A stretch of DNA of 64,000 bases from Allomuricauda ruestringensis DSM 13258. Its GTDB lineage: Bacteria > Bacteroidota > Bacteroidia > Flavobacteriales > Flavobacteriaceae. Where the stretch lies: positions 3,092,501-3,156,500 of the forward strand of contig NC_015945.1 in the NCBI RefSeq assembly GCF_000224085.1, read 5' to 3'. This document shows positions 60,738 through 64,000 of the stretch, in pieces; the first letter of the stretch is position 1, and every line of letters begins with the position of its first letter. A program made the position numbers and the translations under genes. The notes beneath the pieces are model-generated. The model was not told the origin of the DNA. It ran no database searches and saw only the letters and a list, made by a program, of their open reading frames with translations.

Positions 60738-62009
60738 ATGGTTTTTGCAAATCCGTCATATCTCTGGGCACTTTTGGGACTTTTGGTTCCCTTGGCCATC
60801 CATTTGTGGAGCAAGAAGGAGGCAAAGATCATAAAAATTGGAAGTATCCAGTTGTTGGACGAATCGAATTCTAGGCAATCCAGTAGCATTCAATTGAACG
60901 AATGGTTGTTGCTATTGCTACGAATGTTGATAGTTGCATTGGTTGTTTTATTGATGGCAGGCCCACAATGGCGTACCAAAGGCAATCAAAAGCAAATTAC
61001 TTACCTAGTTGAGACTTCCATTGCCAATGAAGTATCCATCAGCTCTGTTTTGGATAGCTTACAAGAGGATTCCCCCGTTTTTCTATTGAAAAATGGCTTT
61101 CCTGAGTGGGAAGATGATGCCGATTATCAATCGGACAAGGAACAGCCCAACTATTGGCAATTGGTTCAAAAAATGGATTCGTTGCGCTCGGATAGTATTG
61201 TGGTTTTTACAAAGGCATTGGTCAAAGGAATCAAATCCATGCGGCCCAATACCCAAAAGAAAATACATTGGGTGGTCGTGGACTCCGAAGAAACTCAAGA
61301 TCAACCTTTGCTGGCCGTTAAACAGGAATCAGCTGTTGAATTGATTACCGCATCCAGTACTGGAAGAGCGACCAAAATAAATAAAGAGTTGTTGGAGGAG
61401 GGCTTCAACATCAGTAACGATAGCCTTAGATTACTTTCAGAAGAGCCTCAAACCGTTCCCTTGAAAAAATTGGATACGCTTCGAATCAATTTGTATGTGG
61501 AAGACGATTTTGAACGCGAAGGAAAATATATTGAAGCATCGTTTAGGGCATTATCGGCATTTTTAAAGCGTGAAATCGTTATTCACAAAGAAGATGAACC
61601 GACGAGTGATCAAGCTAATTTGAACATTTGGTTGAGCAATGAACCTAAGAATAATTTAGAGGGTAAATGGTTGGTCCATCAAGAAAATCCGTTGGCCAAA
61701 CAATTGATTGAATTATCCCCTCGGGAAAACTTTTTTTACCTAACATCAAAATTGAACCCCAAAAATACGGTAGACCAACACTTGCCCGAACAGTTGCTCA
61801 ACATTTTGGCATTGGATAAGGATTTAAAAGGTTTAGTGACGAAAATGGATGTAAGACAAATGGACGAAGCTGAACTCAAACCCAATTACGTGGAACCCAA
61901 AAGAAAAAGGGAAAGCGCCACCTTGCTTGACGTTTCCCTCTGGGTATTCGCTATTCTCGCTGGACTGATGATTGTTGAACGTTTGCTGTCAAACTATAAA
62001 AAACAATGA
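60738..62009 (+). CDS. BatA-domain membrane protein
   Basis: 423 residues. N-terminal BatA region: ANPSYLWALLGLLVPLAIHL, IIKIGSIQLLDESNSRQSS, then a second membrane segment (LLLLLRMLIVALVVLLMAGP). A large soluble part follows, and a C-terminal membrane segment (DVSLWVFAILAGLMIVERLL). The start is immediately after the DUF58 stop with no gap. Its stop overlaps the start of the next gene. Confidence 0.88.
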   Translation: MVFANPSYLWALLGLLVPLAIHLWSKKEAKIIKIGSIQLLDESNSRQSSSIQLNEWLLLLLRMLIVALVVLLMAGPQWRTKGNQKQITYLVETSIANEVSISSVLDSLQEDSPVFLLKNGFPEWEDDADYQSDKEQPNYWQLVQKMDSLRSDSIVVFTKALVKGIKSMRPNTQKKIHWVVVDSEETQDQPLLAVKQESAVELITASSTGRATKINKELLEEGFNISNDSLRLLSEEPQTVPLKKLDTLRINLYVEDDFEREGKYIEASFRALSAFLKREIVIHKEDEPTSDQANLNIWLSNEPKNNLEGKWLVHQENPLAKQLIELSPRENFFYLTSKLNPKNTVDQHLPEQLLNILALDKDLKGLVTKMDVRQMDEAELKPNYVEPKRKRESATLLDVSLWVFAILAGLMIVERLLSNYKKQ

Positions 62010-64000
62010 TGGGAGCAGGGGCGATAAAACAATTTCAAAAACGATGGCAGCAATCCAAATATGTGGAAGGGATGCTCTACGCTGTTGGATTTGGTGGTTT
62101 TGTGTACTTGTTGACCCAAAATATTTTTTTTGGAATTGTTGGTTTTTTGGTTTCTGCAGGAATTGCTGTTTTTGTTTTAAAACCTTGGGGAATAAGTTCG
62201 GAAAATGCAGTGGGTTATATCGACGCTCATTTGCCCCAGGCGGGATTCAGTAGTGGACTATTATTATCACCGGCCAATGAGCTTTCCGACCTGTCCAAAT
62301 TACAGCAATATCGAGTAGCTTCGCAATTGGAACCTATTTTGTCCCAATTGAAACCGCCTCACAACTTATTGAAGGCTACCCTTGCCATGTTTGGTCTAAT
62401 TTTTCTAGGACTTGCAGGTAGTTTTATACTGACCAAGTTCGGAAATCCATCGGGAGGAGATTCATCGAATACTGAGCAAATTAGCTTTGCTCCGAAAGAT
62501 AGCCTAACAAACACGGCCGAAATTCCTGAATTGATACGGACCAATATCACCATTCAATATCCCGGTTACACGAAAAAAGGAACTTCGAATACTTCTGACC
62601 CAAATATTAAGGCTGTGGAAGGTTCCAGAATTATCTGGAAACTTGAATTTGATGGCCATGTCCAAGAAGTGGAAATGGATTTGATGGGCGAGCGCATCGG
62701 TTTTACAAAAAATCAAGAATCGTATCGGTTGACCAAGACGCTTACTGCATCAGGATTTTATAGTTTCACTTTTAAAGATGTAGATGGAAACGACTACGTG
62801 AGCGATCTGTATTCCTTGGAGATGATAACCGATGAACCTCCAATGGTCCAAATTGAAGGGTTGGACAACTACACTTATTTTGAGTTTGATGATGATAAAC
62901 GTTTGATGCTCAACACCAACATTTCCGATGATTTTGGAATTGATGATGCCTACATTATCGCGACCGTGAGCAAAGGATCTGGTGAATCGGTTAAATTTCG
63001 AGAAGAAACCGTGCGTTTTGATAGGGCTATTCCCAAAGGGAATAAACGAATCCAATTGCAGCAGCCCTTGGATTTGGATGCCTTAAAAATGGACCCCGGT
63101 GATGAACTCTATTTTTATGTAGAGGCGCTTGACCAAAAAACGCCATCAGCAAATATTGCAAGAAGCGAAACCTATTTTGCCGTGATTCGCGATACCATTG
63201 CCGATGCATTTGCTGTAGAGGGTAACTTGGGTGTCGATTTAATGCCGGACTATTTTAGAAGTCAGCGTCAATTGATTATCGATACGGAAAAATTGATTGC
63301 CGATAGACCCCATATTTCTGAAAAGGATTTCAAGTTCAGAAGTAACGAATTGGGTTTTGATCAAAAACAATTGCGTTTAAAGTATGGACAGTTTATGGGC
63401 GATGAGACCGAAATGCAAGCAGCTGCAGGTCAGGTGTCGAACGTGGCGGGAGAAGTTGATAACGAAGAGGACCATGGGCACGAGGACAATGAGGATGATT
63501 TACTGGATGAATACAGTCACAAGCATGACAGTGACAACGAACATAATTTAGTGGCTGAAGGCGACAATCACGAACATGATAATGAAAACGAGGTAGATGA
63601 TTCGTTGCACGATTATGTGCATAATCATTCAGACCCCGAAGCATCTACTTTGTTTGAAAAATCCTTGAAGGCAAAGCTTCGAGATGCTTTAGACATTATG
63701 TGGGATGCTGAACTTCATTTACGCCTTTACGAGCCGGAAAAATCCTTGCCGTATCAGTATGATGCCCTCAAAATAATTCAGGATATAAAAAACAGCTCCA
63801 GAATATATGTGCACCGTATCGGTTTTGACCCACCACCAATCAAGGAGGAAAATAGGTTGAGCGGGGATATTGGGGATATTACCAATTTTGATAAAAAGGA
63901 AGCGTTTGAATATCAAATGCCCTTTACTTCAACGCGGGAAACCATTGCTCGTTTGGAACGTTTGATTTTAGGTGAAAAGCGGTTTGATGACCGCGATAGC
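62006..64000 (+). CDS. DUF4175-like membrane protein (3' truncated by window end)
   Basis: The frame is open for 665 codons from ATG 62006 to the window end, overlapping the BatA gene by 4 bases. Two membrane segments near the N-terminus (FGGFVYLLTQNIFFGIVGFL; LLKATLAMFGLIFLGLAGSF) precede a large periplasmic part with Ig-like strands (LIRTNITIQYPGYTKKG). Residues ~486-545 form an Asp/Glu/His-rich insert (for example DNEEDHGHEDNEDDLLDEYS). The family usually ends with long coiled coils, here missing. Position as last gene of the MoxR block fits DUF4175. Function unknown. Confidence 0.85.
   Translation, partial: MMGAGAIKQFQKRWQQSKYVEGMLYAVGFGGFVYLLTQNIFFGIVGFLVSAGIAVFVLKPWGISSENAVGYIDAHLPQAGFSSGLLLSPANELSDLSKLQQYRVASQLEPILSQLKPPHNLLKATLAMFGLIFLGLAGSFILTKFGNPSGGDSSNTEQISFAPKDSLTNTAEIPELIRTNITIQYPGYTKKGTSNTSDPNIKAVEGSRIIWKLEFDGHVQEVEMDLMGERIGFTKNQESYRLTKTLTASGFYSFTFKDVDGNDYVSDLYSLEMITDEPPMVQIEGLDNYTYFEFDDDKRLMLNTNISDDFGIDDAYIIATVSKGSGESVKFREETVRFDRAIPKGNKRIQLQQPLDLDALKMDPGDELYFYVEALDQKTPSANIARSETYFAVIRDTIADAFAVEGNLGVDLMPDYFRSQRQLIIDTEKLIADRPHISEKDFKFRSNELGFDQKQLRLKYGQFMGDETEMQAAAGQVSNVAGEVDNEEDHGHEDNEDDLLDEYSHKHDSDNEHNLVAEGDNHEHDNENEVDDSLHDYVHNHSDPEASTLFEKSLKAKLRDALDIMWDAELHLRLYEPEKSLPYQYDALKIIQDIKNSSRIYVHRIGFDPPPIKEENRLSGDIGDITNFDKKEAFEYQMPFTSTRETIARLERLILGEKRFDDRDS

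Overview
The window looks like chromosomal DNA of a marine Flavobacteriaceae member (Bacteroidota). The grounds are TonB receptors with an N-terminal carboxypeptidase-like domain, clade II (Sec-type) nosZ, ric and group III truncated haemoglobin, -7 promoter elements of the Bacteroidota TAnnTTTG type, many lipoproteins, and the MoxR/DUF58/BatA/DUF4175 block typical of the phylum. Species cannot be fixed from this alone. I see no rRNA, tRNA, insertion sequence or CRISPR array.

Layout. 1-2.7 kb: end of a glycan-degrading locus (BglX beta-glucosidase, formylglycine sulfatase). 2.7-9.2 kb: TerC, a metal-type TonB receptor with a small Cys/His protein, a Crp-like regulator, an aldo-keto reductase and a NIPSNAP protein. 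9.4-20.9 kb: a nitrogen-oxide island. Ten minus-strand genes (cytochrome c, fasciclin lipoprotein, nosZ, membrane protein, nosL, flavin split-barrel protein, nosD, nosF, nosY, oxidase-like membrane protein) are followed by an Rrf2 regulator, ric, a small membrane protein and truncated haemoglobin. A second Rrf2 gene diverges from the nos operon. 21-28.9 kb: mobA, an esterase, a luciferase-like oxidoreductase with its ArsR regulator, a secreted Gfo/Idh/MocA protein, a TolB-like propeller protein and tesA. 29-38.3 kb: ybbA-ybbP and a complete RND efflux tripartite set. 38.4-54.8 kb: a stress/energy-starvation island with an ATP-cone nuclease, beta-CASP nuclease, upp, cbpA-cbpM, five tandem-domain universal stress proteins, a TerB-like protein, a PAS histidine kinase, a response regulator with a CRP-type output, Hsp20, two related coiled-coil proteins, a D-lactate dehydrogenase and cardiolipin synthase. 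55-64 kb: TldD/TldE protease pair and the DUF4159-MoxR-DUF58-BatA-DUF4175 operon, which runs off the end.

Main discovery candidate. Eight intergenic sites carry an FNR/CRP-like palindrome (consensus TGAY-N4-RTCA) placed 21-23 bases (22 in most) upstream of a TAnnTTTG-like -7 element. This is class II activator geometry. They lie before the nos operon, cbpA, four universal stress gene units (three single genes or pairs plus the usp1 gene), the histidine kinase and a coiled-coil protein gene. Two of the sites have a correctly spaced -7 element on both sides and so look bidirectional (nos/rrf2 and kinase/terB). The likely reader is the response regulator at 45654-46703, whose receiver domain is fused to a cyclic-nucleotide-binding-like domain and a CRP helix-turn-helix carrying the E-x3-R recognition pair. 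Its partner kinase has a first PAS domain resembling the FixL haem-PAS around the proximal histidine. I infer an oxygen- or redox-responsive regulon joining N2O respiration to a dormancy set of universal stress proteins, analogous to mycobacterial DosR and pseudomonad Anr but built from different parts. A separate NO-type circuit is suggested by the palindrome GGACA-N4-TGTCC in front of ric and the first Rrf2 gene, with a degenerate copy inside the nos/rrf2 control region.
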